From assembly GCA_009911065.1 (NCBI GenBank), contig QXWR01000002.1, forward strand, positions 124,001 through 188,000: a stretch of DNA of 64,000 nt, given 5' to 3'. The position numbers were made by a program, and so were the translations under genes. Positions 22,369-30,548 of this stretch are shown piece by piece. Source of the DNA: Clostridiaceae bacterium. Lineage in GTDB: Bacteria; Bacillota; Clostridia; Lachnospirales; Lachnospiraceae. Position 1 is the first letter of the stretch, and every line of letters starts with the position of its first letter. The notes under the pieces are model-generated. The model was not told the DNA's origin. It saw only the letters and a list, made by a program, of their open reading frames with translations, and did no database searches.

Positions 22369-25300
22369 CTATAGCTTCCGCCTCTGCTGATCCTTCTCGT
22401 ATTGTTTCATCAGCTTGTTAAATTCTGCCTGGCTCATCTTGTCGGCCTCTGCGATTTCCTCCTTCCCGGCACTCCCGTAAAGGTTATAGACCGGGCTGTA
22501 TTGGATCGTAGGTCCTCCGGCTCCGGCAAGCTCCGGCTGTCCTCCGCCGCCTCCGGTTCCGATTCCTTTCAACTTTTCGATAAAGGCATCAATAAGGGAA
22601 GCTCCGCCGCTTGCGGCGATTGCCTCGTTTAAAATCTCCTTCATTTTCGCCCATAAAGTATCAAGGGGCAGAACTGCCTCCGGTCCCGCTTCGCCTACGC
22701 CCTGCATTCCTGCTGGCGTGTTAAATATAGTCGGCTGGTCGAAAATGCCGCCCAGGGCGTTCCAGCTCACTGAGAAGTTCGGAACGCTTACGCTTCCGCC
22801 GTCGCCGTAGGATACTGAACTTGTAGAAACGCTTATAACTGGGATCCTTGGCTTCGGGATCGTTATGGTCATATTTTCAAATGCTGCTTTTACCGCGCTC
22901 GCTGCGGAGCGGGCCGCGTCTGTGACGGTCGTTGCAAGGCGCTGCATCGCCGTCTGTGCGCTTGTATTCGCTTTATTCCATCCGCTGTCTAAAGCGGTGT
23001 TTACGTCGTTGCCCAGCGTCGTCGCCGCCTGGGTTACTGCCTGGCTGTTTCCGGTCATTCCCGTTCCGATGGCTGTCGCCCCCTGGGTTCCGGCCGTCGT
23101 CATGGTCGTGGTAAGCCCGGAAGTATCTACCGCCAGCGCACTTGTGTTTATGGTAGTTGCTGAAAGCCCGGTATTAAGCCCGGTCGTAAAGGCCGTCGCC
23201 CCCTGGGTTCCGGCTGCCGCCATGTTGGTGCTGATCGCCCCCGCATCCAAAAGCCCGCTTGTGTCTACCGGGGTAGCAAGTCCGGCGCTGAGGCTGGTGT
23301 TTAATGCCGTCGCCCCGGTCGTTCCCATATTGGTCATGTTGGCGCTGAAAGCCGCCGTATCAAGCCCGCCGGATGCCATGCTGTCGGTTAAGCCCGTAGA
23401 GAAGGCCGCCCCCGCCTGGGTTCCGGCTGCCGTTGCCCCGCTGGTGTCCATGCTGCTGAAAGCGTTTGTTGCCATGCTGTTGGCTGCTGCCGTTACCGTT
23501 CCGGCGTTGCTGTTAATTCCGGATGCGTAGCTGTTCACAACTGCTGCGCTCTGGCTGGAAGTGTCCGGGATGTCAACCTCTCCGCCCGTGAATAGGCTCT
23601 TTATGGCGTTCCACAAGCTCTTTCCGGTGCTTAAGATTCCGTCAATCAATCCCTTTATGATCTGGATTCCAACGTCAAGCCAGTTTGTGCTTAAAATCGT
23701 ATCAATGATCGCCCCTACAAGCTGGGGTATCGCCGCTATAAGCTGCGGTATTGCCTGGATTAAACCTGTCGCCAGTGTTATAACGATCTGGACGGCTGCC
23801 TGCACAATGTTCCCCAAATTCGCTATAATTCCCTGAATAAGTGAAATAATTAGCTGTATGCCGCCCTGTATAATCATGGGCAGCATCTGGGTTATGCCGG
23901 AAACAAGGCTTATAATAATCTGTACGCCCATCTGTAAAATCTGGGGCAAGTTAGAAATTATCCCTTGCACCAAACTCAAAATAAGCTGGATCCCCATCTG
24001 CAGAAGCTGGGGAAGCATGGACGCTATGCCTAAAACCAAATTCCCTATAAGCTGAATAGCTGCGCTTATAAGCATGGGGGCGTTCTGTCCTATGCTGTTT
24101 ACAAGGGTCTGAACCAGTGTAAGTGCTGTCGATATGACCTCCGGCAGCCGCTGTATGATGCCGTTTACGAAGTTTACTATTGCCTGCGTTCCGGTGCTTA
24201 TAAGCTGCGGAAGCTGTGCGGTCATGCTCTGCACGAACTGGGTCAATATGTCGATTCCGGCAAGTATAACCTGCGGAACCAGGGTAAAAAGTCCCTCAAC
24301 AAAAACGGTAATAACTTCCGATGCTGCCGTTGCCAATGCCCCGGAGTTGTCTGTTATCCCGCTTATGAAATTCTCCAAAAGGTCCACGCCCATGCTTACT
24401 ACCTGCGGGGCGTAGTCCGCTATTGTGTTTACTACTTCGGCCATGCATCCGCCTACTGCTCCGACCATGCCCTCCATGCCGCCGCTCTTATACGCTTCGG
24501 AAAGCTCCCCGACCATGCTGGTGGCTAACTGGGTCATTTCCCTTAAAGGTCCGTTAAGGTCTTTGTATATGCTGATTCCCAAATCGGAAAGACCGGACTT
24601 CAAAATGTCAATATCTCCGTTAAGGTTGTCAAGCTGGATAGCGTACATATTTTCGCAAGCTCCGGCGCTGTTCTCAACTGCTGCGGACAGCTCGTCGAAG
24701 CGGTCCGTACAATTTGCAAGCATGGCGTTTGCCGCTGTAAGGTCGGTCTTGTTGAACAGTGTAGAAAGTACGTTGTCTTTCTGTGCGTTGCTCATTCCGT
24801 CCATGGCTCCCTGCAAGTCCTTAAATACGTCGTTAAGGCCGCGCATATTTCCCTGGGCGTCGTATACGTCAACGCCCAGCCCCTTCAATGCGCCCGCCGC
24901 CTTGTCCGTCGGGTTCTGCAGGCTTAAAATAATATTTCTAAGGTGTGTACCTCCTTCCGCTCCTTTTAGTCCGTTATCTGCCAAAATTCCGAGGGCTGTG
25001 TTAAGCTCCGTCGTTCCCCCGGCGAGTCCCTTTGCCGTTCCTCCTACGGTCAGAATAGCCTCACCCAACTGGGCGACGCTGGTGTTCGCCTTGCTGGCTG
25101 TTTGGGCCAACTGGTCGGAAAACTGCGTAAGGTTCGCTTCGGTCGCTTCAATGCCCAGGGCACTCATGCTGTCTGTTACCATATCACTGGCGGCTGCCAG
25201 GTCCATGGCGCCCGCCCCTGCAAGTTTTAAGACGGTCGGCAGTGCCGTCGCCGCCTTGTCTGCGTCGTAACCTGCAAGGGCTAAATAGTTCAAGGCTTCC

Positions 25301-25635
25301 GCCGCCTCCGTTGCTGAAAAGGCTGTACTTGCCCCGCACTCTCTGGCGGCGTTCTCCAATGTTTCAAAAGCCTTTTGCCCCTCCGCTGTGGTCTTGTCGA
25401 TCAGCATTGTGGCGGCGACCTGGCTCATGGCTCCTTCAAATTCCCGGCCGGTATTTATGGCAGCTACGCCCATAGCTCTTACGGCTGCGGCTGCTGCCGC
25501 CGTAGCGGAAGCGACCGTTTTCGTAATGGTTCCCAGTCCCTTGGTGGCCTGGCTTAAGGCGTTTTTAAACGAACTTTCAACTTTGCCCGCTATTTTTATA
25601 GCGATCTCCATTTCCTTACCGCCGCCCGCTGCCAT
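22369..25635 (-). CDS. tail tape measure protein
   Basis: Tape measure protein of 1088 residues; it sets tail length and travels with DNA. N terminus has the TP901-type core (AMSQVAATMLIDKTTAEGQKAFETLENAARECGAS and GGTTELNTALGILADNGLKG). Residues about 430-690 are hydrophobic tandem blocks of LxQMGIQLILSLVQGIISNLP type, likely membrane-inserting. A Thr/Ala/Gly-rich repeat region (about 720-900) of the form MAAAGTQGATAFTTGLNTG follows. ATG 25635 follows GGAGGTGACGG and overlaps the end of the frameshifted chaperone. Confidence 0.93.
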   Translation of the reverse strand: MAAGGGKEMEIAIKIAGKVESSFKNALSQATKGLGTITKTVASATAAAAAAVRAMGVAAINTGREFEGAMSQVAATMLIDKTTAEGQKAFETLENAARECGASTAFSATEAAEALNYLALAGYDADKAATALPTVLKLAGAGAMDLAAASDMVTDSMSALGIEATEANLTQFSDQLAQTASKANTSVAQLGEAILTVGGTAKGLAGGTTELNTALGILADNGLKGAEGGTHLRNIILSLQNPTDKAAGALKGLGVDVYDAQGNMRGLNDVFKDLQGAMDGMSNAQKDNVLSTLFNKTDLTAANAMLANCTDRFDELSAAVENSAGACENMYAIQLDNLNGDIDILKSGLSDLGISIYKDLNGPLREMTQLATSMVGELSEAYKSGGMEGMVGAVGGCMAEVVNTIADYAPQVVSMGVDLLENFISGITDNSGALATAASEVITVFVEGLFTLVPQVILAGIDILTQFVQSMTAQLPQLISTGTQAIVNFVNGIIQRLPEVISTALTLVQTLVNSIGQNAPMLISAAIQLIGNLVLGIASMLPQLLQMGIQLILSLVQGIISNLPQILQMGVQIIISLVSGITQMLPMIIQGGIQLIISLIQGIIANLGNIVQAAVQIVITLATGLIQAIPQLIAAIPQLVGAIIDTILSTNWLDVGIQIIKGLIDGILSTGKSLWNAIKSLFTGGEVDIPDTSSQSAAVVNSYASGINSNAGTVTAAANSMATNAFSSMDTSGATAAGTQAGAAFSTGLTDSMASGGLDTAAFSANMTNMGTTGATALNTSLSAGLATPVDTSGLLDAGAISTNMAAAGTQGATAFTTGLNTGLSATTINTSALAVDTSGLTTTMTTAGTQGATAIGTGMTGNSQAVTQAATTLGNDVNTALDSGWNKANTSAQTAMQRLATTVTDAARSAASAVKAAFENMTITIPKPRIPVISVSTSSVSYGDGGSVSVPNFSVSWNALGGIFDQPTIFNTPAGMQGVGEAGPEAVLPLDTLWAKMKEILNEAIAASGGASLIDAFIEKLKGIGTGGGGGQPELAGAGGPTIQYSPVYNLYGSAGKEEIAEADKMSQAEFNKLMKQYEKDQQRRKL

Positions 25636-25788
25636 AAATCTCCGTCACCTCCTTCGCTATTTCTATCAACTCAAAAACGGACAGGCTTTCCAATGCGTCT
25701 AAGCCTGTCCGCAAAATAATTGATAGGTGTATGGTTAATTTCCGAAGGCTGGAGCCGTCTGTTGGCTTTAGTCCTCGCCGTACAAAAA
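25616..25788 (-). CDS. frameshift extension of tail assembly chaperone (gpGT-like)
   Basis: About 57 codons in the -1 frame relative to the chaperone at 25768-26151. Reading on after a slip at A AAT TTT (25786-25792) gives FVRRGLKPTDG, then LDALESLSVFELIEIAKEV, ending RGR-type residues at a TAA (25616-25618) inside the tape measure gene. No stop interrupts the frame and it has no start of its own. A longer and a shorter chaperone made by frameshift are conserved in lambda (G/GT) and P2 (E/E'). Confidence 0.8.
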
Positions 25789-26151
25789 ATTTGTTACCCG
25801 GTTCTTAATCTTAAGTGCCTCCTTCGGCGGAAGCGCCTTAAAAAATTCCACGGGCTTGCCGGAAGCCCTGGCGGAAATAAGGCAGGCGTACTCCAGGGAC
25901 ATCTCCGGTAATACATTCACCGTTCCGCCGCGCTCGATGGTCTTGTTTACTGCGATCATGTCCGCCGCGCTCAAAGATTCCAGCCCGCTCAAATCAACGC
26001 TTTCATAGCTTACGCCCTCGAAGGTAAAAGGCTTCTTAAAGAATACCAGGAAAGGGTTGTCCTCCATCTCCTGCTTTTTCCTTGCCTCCACTGCTGCCGC
26101 CTCTGCCTCTGCCGCCTGGCTTACCTGGGTTAAATTCTTATCCTTTTCCAT
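25768..26151 (-). CDS. tail assembly chaperone, short form
   Basis: Protein of 127 residues (XkdN/gpE-like) with a charged N terminus and the block LESLSAADMIAVNKTIERGG. It sits just before the tape measure gene, the conserved place for the chaperone. ATG 26151 overlaps the tube protein stop (TAATG). Near its 3' end lies the slippery heptamer that yields the longer form. Confidence 0.85.
   Translation of the reverse strand: MEKDKNLTQVSQAAEAEAAAVEARKKQEMEDNPFLVFFKKPFTFEGVSYESVDLSGLESLSAADMIAVNKTIERGGTVNVLPEMSLEYACLISARASGKPVEFFKALPPKEALKIKNRVTNFLYGED
25786..25792 (-). promoter_or_regulatory. -1 ribosomal slippery site A AAT TTT
   Basis: Canonical X XXY YYZ heptamer in the zero frame of the chaperone, five codons before its stop. 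The -1 frame stays open for 57 codons. Confidence 0.8.
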
Positions 26152-26669
26152 TAGCACATCTTCCTCACTTTCTCTAATAAATCTTTACCGTGAACCTTGT
26201 AAATAAAGTTGAGCTTATCAAGCTCGATCTCGGTAATGTTGTCAATCTCAATCAAAATATAAAGAAGCTCCAGCTTAATGCTGCTTGCGGTTCCGGTTCC
26301 CTGCTTCGCCTTGCCGCCTGTAAGCCCCTTGTTTTTCCCCCGGACTACGATACGCATAGGCTTAAAAGCCGTCGCCCCGCTGTCGTTTACGGTGTACTGG
26401 ATCGATCCTCTCAAAGTAACCGTAACGCTGGAAATATCGTCCGAAAGAATAAATAAATCTCTGTCCATGGTCCTGAAAGGGATCTCCATTTCCATGCTCT
26501 GAAAATGCCCGACGGTCGGGTCGTCAATCTCTCCCAAAATGCCGGGGCCGCTTAATGTTTCCGTTAAGCTCTCGAAGTCCGGCAGGGTTACTTCGTCGGA
26601 AATGCCGACCAGCTTCGTGCCGTCCTTGTAAACGTTGAAAGAATTTATTTTTGAAGGAATGTTATACAA
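26151..26669 (-). CDS. major tail tube protein
   Basis: Tail tube protein of 172 residues, P2 FII-like: INSFNVYKDGTKLVGISDEVTLPDFE at the start, GILGEIDDPTVGHFQSMEMEIPF in the middle and LELLYILIEIDNITEIELDKLNF near the end. It forms the inner tube inside the sheath encoded just upstream. Start is TTG 26669 after AGGAGGTG. Confidence 0.92.
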   Translation of the reverse strand: MYNIPSKINSFNVYKDGTKLVGISDEVTLPDFESLTETLSGPGILGEIDDPTVGHFQSMEMEIPFRTMDRDLFILSDDISSVTVTLRGSIQYTVNDSGATAFKPMRIVVRGKNKGLTGGKAKQGTGTASSIKLELLYILIEIDNITEIELDKLNFIYKVHGKDLLEKVRKMC

Positions 26670-26671
26670 TT

Positions 26672-28132
26672 TTATTCACCTCCTAAAGCTGCTTCCAGCA
26701 TGGTCGGGTCAAACTCCAATACGTTCAGAATATCCTCCGCCGGGGTGTACGGCGCCAGGTACTGGTGAAACTGGATTTTCCCATTTAAAATGTCCGTGAT
26801 CGGGTTCTCGTCCTCGCTGTAGGTAATCCGTGCGCCAGCGCACTTGCCCTGTGCAACGTAGGAATTGCCCCGGATGTTCTCTGCGTCGCATATGCTCTGA
26901 ATAAGCCGGGGATCCGCCGGGTCGTCTACCTTCTGGAAGTAGCTTAAAATAAAGCTGTTTCCCCACCAACTGAAAAAGCGGCGGCAGCAAAACCAGCGGT
27001 CTTTCGGATCCGTCGTCATGGGGTACGCTGCGCTGTTGTTCCCCCAGGAACGGAAGCCGTTAAAATTGATCGCCGTGGAAACTCCGAAGCTGTTTACCAG
27101 GTTCGCCTGCTCCTGGTCTATTACGATCTCGCTGTCTGCGGCATCGTCCAAACAAAGCCCGGTGATGGGGATTGCTTTATTGCTGGCTGAAAGGTTCGGC
27201 ACGTCGTCGTTGCTTGCGTCAACGTAGGCGATCAATGCTGAATAGAGGGCGCTGAAATAGTAAACTTCGTCCCCGATTCTTACCTTCGGCCATACAACCG
27301 ACATATGTTCGCTTACAAAGCCGGATTTCTCCTTTACGGTCTTTACGTCCGTATACTTCGTCGCCCCGTCTGCGGTGCTGTCCAGGTCAGCGATGCACTC
27401 GCAAGTGAAAAGCCCGTTAATCTTAAGGCACTTCGCCGCCATGACCGAAGCGACCGACGGGTCTTTGGAATATCCCGGAGAAGTAAGAAGCCCCGGAGTC
27501 ATGCCGAAAAGCGGGTAAACCTGGCGTACAAGCTCCAGGCCGCTCTCCTTCCCGGTGCTTACGTTGTAGCCGCCTATAATGTCATTTTTTGTTACTTTGG
27601 ACGGGTCGATCTTGTCCCCGGAAACGCTTAAGGTTGTAGCCTCCGCCCCGGCTCCGGACTCCAGAAGGGTAATAACCGCATAGCCGTCGTCGTCAAAGCC
27701 TGTAATATAATCTACGTCCGCCTGCAGCGTCGTTTCCCCGGCTTCTACGACAAGGGTATCAAGCAGTATTCCCTCAATGCTTACGGTTGCCTGCAAGTCG
27801 CCCACCTGGCAGGTCGTTTTCGGTATGCTGTCCTTATGTTTCTTCGGGTCCAGGACGTTGATCAATGCAATCGGCGCAACTGCGAACTTCTTAAAAGTCG
27901 CGCTGATGCTCTGGTTCAAATTGTAATCTTTCAAATTGTTAGAATACCCTACCGCTGCGCTGGCTTCCGGGAAGCTGTAAGCGAGCTTCACTACGTTGGT
28001 AGCCTTATAGGGATCCTCGGCCAGATTGACCGGGGAAACGCCTACTACTACCTGGAAAGCCGCCGTACCGAGGATCGGGGCTGTAAGGCTCGTAGGGTTT
28101 TCTAAAATTCTTACACCATGGTTGTAAGCCAT
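26672..28132 (-). CDS. tail sheath protein
   Basis: Contractile sheath protein of 486 residues: YNHGVRILENPTS opening, VVVGVSPVNLAEDPYKATN, and the C-terminal handshake region with YVAQGKCAGARITYSEDENP, DILNGKIQFHQYLAPYTPAE. It proves the phage is a myovirus. AAGGAG precedes ATG 28132. Confidence 0.94.
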   Translation of the reverse strand: MAYNHGVRILENPTSLTAPILGTAAFQVVVGVSPVNLAEDPYKATNVVKLAYSFPEASAAVGYSNNLKDYNLNQSISATFKKFAVAPIALINVLDPKKHKDSIPKTTCQVGDLQATVSIEGILLDTLVVEAGETTLQADVDYITGFDDDGYAVITLLESGAGAEATTLSVSGDKIDPSKVTKNDIIGGYNVSTGKESGLELVRQVYPLFGMTPGLLTSPGYSKDPSVASVMAAKCLKINGLFTCECIADLDSTADGATKYTDVKTVKEKSGFVSEHMSVVWPKVRIGDEVYYFSALYSALIAYVDASNDDVPNLSASNKAIPITGLCLDDAADSEIVIDQEQANLVNSFGVSTAINFNGFRSWGNNSAAYPMTTDPKDRWFCCRRFFSWWGNSFILSYFQKVDDPADPRLIQSICDAENIRGNSYVAQGKCAGARITYSEDENPITDILNGKIQFHQYLAPYTPAEDILNVLEFDPTMLEAALGGE

Positions 28133-28153
28133 CTTTTATCTCTCCTTTTCTCG

Positions 28154-28438
28154 TTATTTTTTGCTTAATGCGCTGGCCTTCTGGTAAAGGATGTTTAATG
28201 CGCTCCCTTCCTTCGCCAGCTCTGCGCTTGCCTTTGCCAGCCGCTCAACCGGAACGACCAGGCTTTCAAATACCCGATGCTCTACGATCTTCTCCTTAAG
28301 GGCATCCGGCAGTCCGGCGTTATATGTGGTATACTGCTTCGCTCCGGGAATGTCCGGGCCAATGTAAACCACGATTTCCGCCTCCTGCGTGGCCGGTGCC
28401 GCTTTCGCTTTTCCGACCGTTTTCTTTGCTTCGCTCAT
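28154..28438 (-). CDS. small protein before sheath gene
   Basis: Protein of 94 residues with a Lys/Ala-rich start and AEIVVYIGPDIPGAKQYTTYNAGLP, similar to small proteins preceding sheath genes in Mu-like and clostridial myophages. Likely a neck or tail terminator accessory; function not established. ATG 28438 overlaps the upstream stop (ATGA). Confidence 0.7.
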   Translation of the reverse strand: MSEAKKTVGKAKAAPATQEAEIVVYIGPDIPGAKQYTTYNAGLPDALKEKIVEHRVFESLVVPVERLAKASAELAKEGSALNILYQKASALSKK

Positions 28439-28953
28439 GAATATGGATCCTCCCTTCTTACTGCTGCAATCTCAAAAGCCAGGTTTACGCCCCCAAAATA
28501 AAAGGGGTAGGATTCTTCGTCCTGCAGGGTCCACAAAATGGGGTACTGTATCGTATACTTTCCGTTAAGTACCGGGAACTTTGCGAACCTCTCATAAATC
28601 TTGGCTATTATGTTTAAAATGTCCTTGTGTCCCTGCTTGTCGTAGTCCGGTTCGTAAATTCCCATAAGCAGGGTAAGGTTTACTTTCTGGGCGCTGTTCT
28701 CGTCCTCGATCTCGCCGTCTGCAATCCGCACCAAAATATAAGGGTACGGATCCGGGGCGGTCTGTTCTTCCGCCAGCCCGTTCTCCAAAAGCTCCGGGGC
28801 TATTTCTCCCTGGTCTAATGGCTCCGGCATAGGCAGAAGCTGTTCAAAAATATTTATGCTGACTCTTTCCCCCTGGGGGTTCTTAAGCCGAAGATCTGAA
28901 AGAATTTTCTTAAGCTCGTCCGCCAGCTCGCTCTGCAGAAATGTTGCGACCAT
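28435..28953 (-). CDS. tail completion/neck protein, putative
   Basis: Protein of 172 residues with PYPYILVRIADGEIEDE, LLMGIYEPDYDKQGHKDILN and YPFYFGGVNLAFEI, the pattern of tail terminator-type proteins of clostridial myophages. It sits between the gpZ-like and sheath genes. GGAGGATAGGC precedes ATG 28953. Confidence 0.7.
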   Translation of the reverse strand: MVATFLQSELADELKKILSDLRLKNPQGERVSINIFEQLLPMPEPLDQGEIAPELLENGLAEEQTAPDPYPYILVRIADGEIEDENSAQKVNLTLLMGIYEPDYDKQGHKDILNIIAKIYERFAKFPVLNGKYTIQYPILWTLQDEESYPFYFGGVNLAFEIAAVRREDPYS

Positions 28954-28955
28954 GC

Positions 28956-29537
28956 CTATCCTCCTAATATCTTCCTAACCTGTGCATTTACGTTCTGCTT
29001 AAGGTTGTCTTTAATATGCGGCTTTACTATGCCGTATACCCGCTTTTCGTTCCCCAGCATAACCGGGATAGAGTTGGCGGAAAAGGACTTAATAGGCAGC
29101 CTTGCGGCTCCGCGCCTCTGGGCTACTGCTACATGGCCGCTGGAAAACTTGGTAACAAAAGCCTTAAGCCCTCCCATCTCCAGGGGCTTCATTCCGCTTG
29201 CCTTAAGTACCTTCGCTTTTACTACGTCCGGACGGTTCGCTCCGGTTCTCATGGTGGCCGGGCTTACTTTGTAATCCTTAAGCCCCATAACCCTGCCCGT
29301 TGCCTTTATGGTCGCTTCCAGCCTCGCTGGGGTGGCGTTCTTTATTTTCATAGCCTTATTGAAGCGCCCGGTTTTTACGGTATAGGTTTTCTGCGCCTCG
29401 TCCGCCAGGTCTTTCCGTGCCTGCTTGGCTGTCTGGTTGAGTGCGTTCTTAAGTGCTTTCGGGGCTTCGCTTTTCATCCGCCCTAACTTCCGCTCAACCT
29501 GCTCCAGCATATTCCGGTCGTAGCTTATTTCTATCAA
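28956..29537 (-). CDS. minor tail protein Z-like / tail completion
   Basis: Basic protein of 193 residues resembling lambda gpZ: LKNALNQTAKQARKDLADEAQKTYTV, then GRFNKAMKIKNATPARLEATI. gpZ-type proteins act in tail-to-head joining. Start is probably TTG 29537, overlapping the upstream stop by 4 bp. Confidence 0.82.
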   Translation of the reverse strand: MIEISYDRNMLEQVERKLGRMKSEAPKALKNALNQTAKQARKDLADEAQKTYTVKTGRFNKAMKIKNATPARLEATIKATGRVMGLKDYKVSPATMRTGANRPDVVKAKVLKASGMKPLEMGGLKAFVTKFSSGHVAVAQRRGAARLPIKSFSANSIPVMLGNEKRVYGIVKPHIKDNLKQNVNAQVRKILGG

Positions 29538-29869
29538 CTCTTATTCGCCTCCAAATGCAAGGAATACACGCCGCCCTCGTTCAAGCTGTCAGTAACGATA
29601 AAGGTTGCGCCGTCTATCTTGACGGGCTTGCCTACTCCCGGAAGCGGCCCGAAGTCTAAGGCGCTGACATATACAAGCGTCTGCTTTTTGTATATGCCGT
29701 CCATGTTGCTTTTCATCCGCTTTTCCCTCTCTGTAAGCTCGTTATCGTCAATAATAATCAACATAGGCTTTCCGTTGACTGTGTGTTCCTCTCCAAACTC
29801 TGCCGGGTTAAGGAATACCGTTTTTACGTCCTGCCTCAGAAGCTCCTTAAATGTCAGCGGCTTATGCAC
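29534..29869 (-). CDS. head-tail attachment protein, putative
   Basis: Protein of 111 residues: VKTVFLNPAEFGEEHTVNGK, followed by DFGPLPGVGKPVKIDGATFIV, as in lambda FII-like attachment proteins. GTG 29869 follows GGAGG and overlaps the upstream gene. Position between head and tail genes supports the role. Confidence 0.75.
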   Translation of the reverse strand: MHKPLTFKELLRQDVKTVFLNPAEFGEEHTVNGKPMLIIIDDNELTEREKRMKSNMDGIYKKQTLVYVSALDFGPLPGVGKPVKIDGATFIVTDSLNEGGVYSLHLEANKS

Positions 29870-30173
29870 TGCTTTTCCTCCTTCCTTTGGCCGGCTCCGG
29901 CTGTGCGCCCCTGGTTTTCCTGGATGGTGGTTTTCCCACTAAGTCCTGCTCCGGTCCGGCGGAAGGATAGGCATCACCGGGAAGCCCTGCGGGGGCGGTC
30001 GTCTGCCTGGCTTTCGTTCCCCGCTTTTTGGGTTCCTCCGTGTCCCTCCATACCGCCGCCCCGTTCCCTGTCCATATGTCTACAAGCCCGGCGTTGTGTG
30101 TCGGCAGCTCGTCGCCCGGCTCAAAGTTTGTGCTTTCAAAAAGGATCGGGGAAACTGCTATAAGCTGTTTCAT
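29862..30173 (-). CDS. hypothetical head-tail region protein
   Basis: Protein of 103 residues: LIAVSPILFESTNFEPGDELPTHN then VDIWTGNGAAVWRD, and a Lys/Arg/Pro-rich disordered tail. The ATG overlaps the DUF2190 stop. Probably a minor head or neck protein; no family named with confidence. Confidence 0.65.
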   Translation of the reverse strand: MKQLIAVSPILFESTNFEPGDELPTHNAGLVDIWTGNGAAVWRDTEEPKKRGTKARQTTAPAGLPGDAYPSAGPEQDLVGKPPSRKTRGAQPEPAKGRRKSSA

Positions 30174-30526
30174 CAGCCCGCCAGCTTTACCAGGATAACG
30201 GTGTCGGCCGCTGCGGCTGCCTGCGCTGCGTAACCAGCCAGAGGGTATGCTGTCGGGTTCGACGTTGCCCCGTCGTTGGCTGCGGTCGTGATGCCTGTAC
30301 CGTCAAAATATACGGTTGCCCCCATCTCGATGGCCGTTGTCGCCGTCTTGGGTATCTCAAAGACTCCCATAACGTGAAGCGATCCCAATTCGCCGGGGAG
30401 GATGTCCGTTCCGGCTACGCCAATATGGCCGCCGAAGGAAATAACTGTGTTTGCCTCGATCTTCGTTTCCGTGGCGTTTTTATAGTCGAGGGTTTCGCCC
30501 CTCTGCCAATATGCGGCTTTACTCAT
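30173..30526 (-). CDS. DUF2190-family capsid-associated protein
   Basis: Protein of 117 residues with YWQRGETLDYKNATETKIEANTVISF and AYPLAGYAAQAAAAADTVILVKL, typical of DUF2190. These proteins lie next to capsid genes and may decorate the head. AGGAGG precedes ATG 30526. Confidence 0.85.
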   Translation of the reverse strand: MSKAAYWQRGETLDYKNATETKIEANTVISFGGHIGVAGTDILPGELGSLHVMGVFEIPKTATTAIEMGATVYFDGTGITTAANDGATSNPTAYPLAGYAAQAAAAADTVILVKLAG

Positions 30527-30548
30527 TGTCTAAGTCCTCCTTTTCTCT

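Noticed and set aside
22865-25702. Long plus-strand open frames opposite the tape measure gene
   Set aside because: They are Ala/Pro/Ser/Val-rich antisense reflections of a repetitive gene, without ribosome sites.
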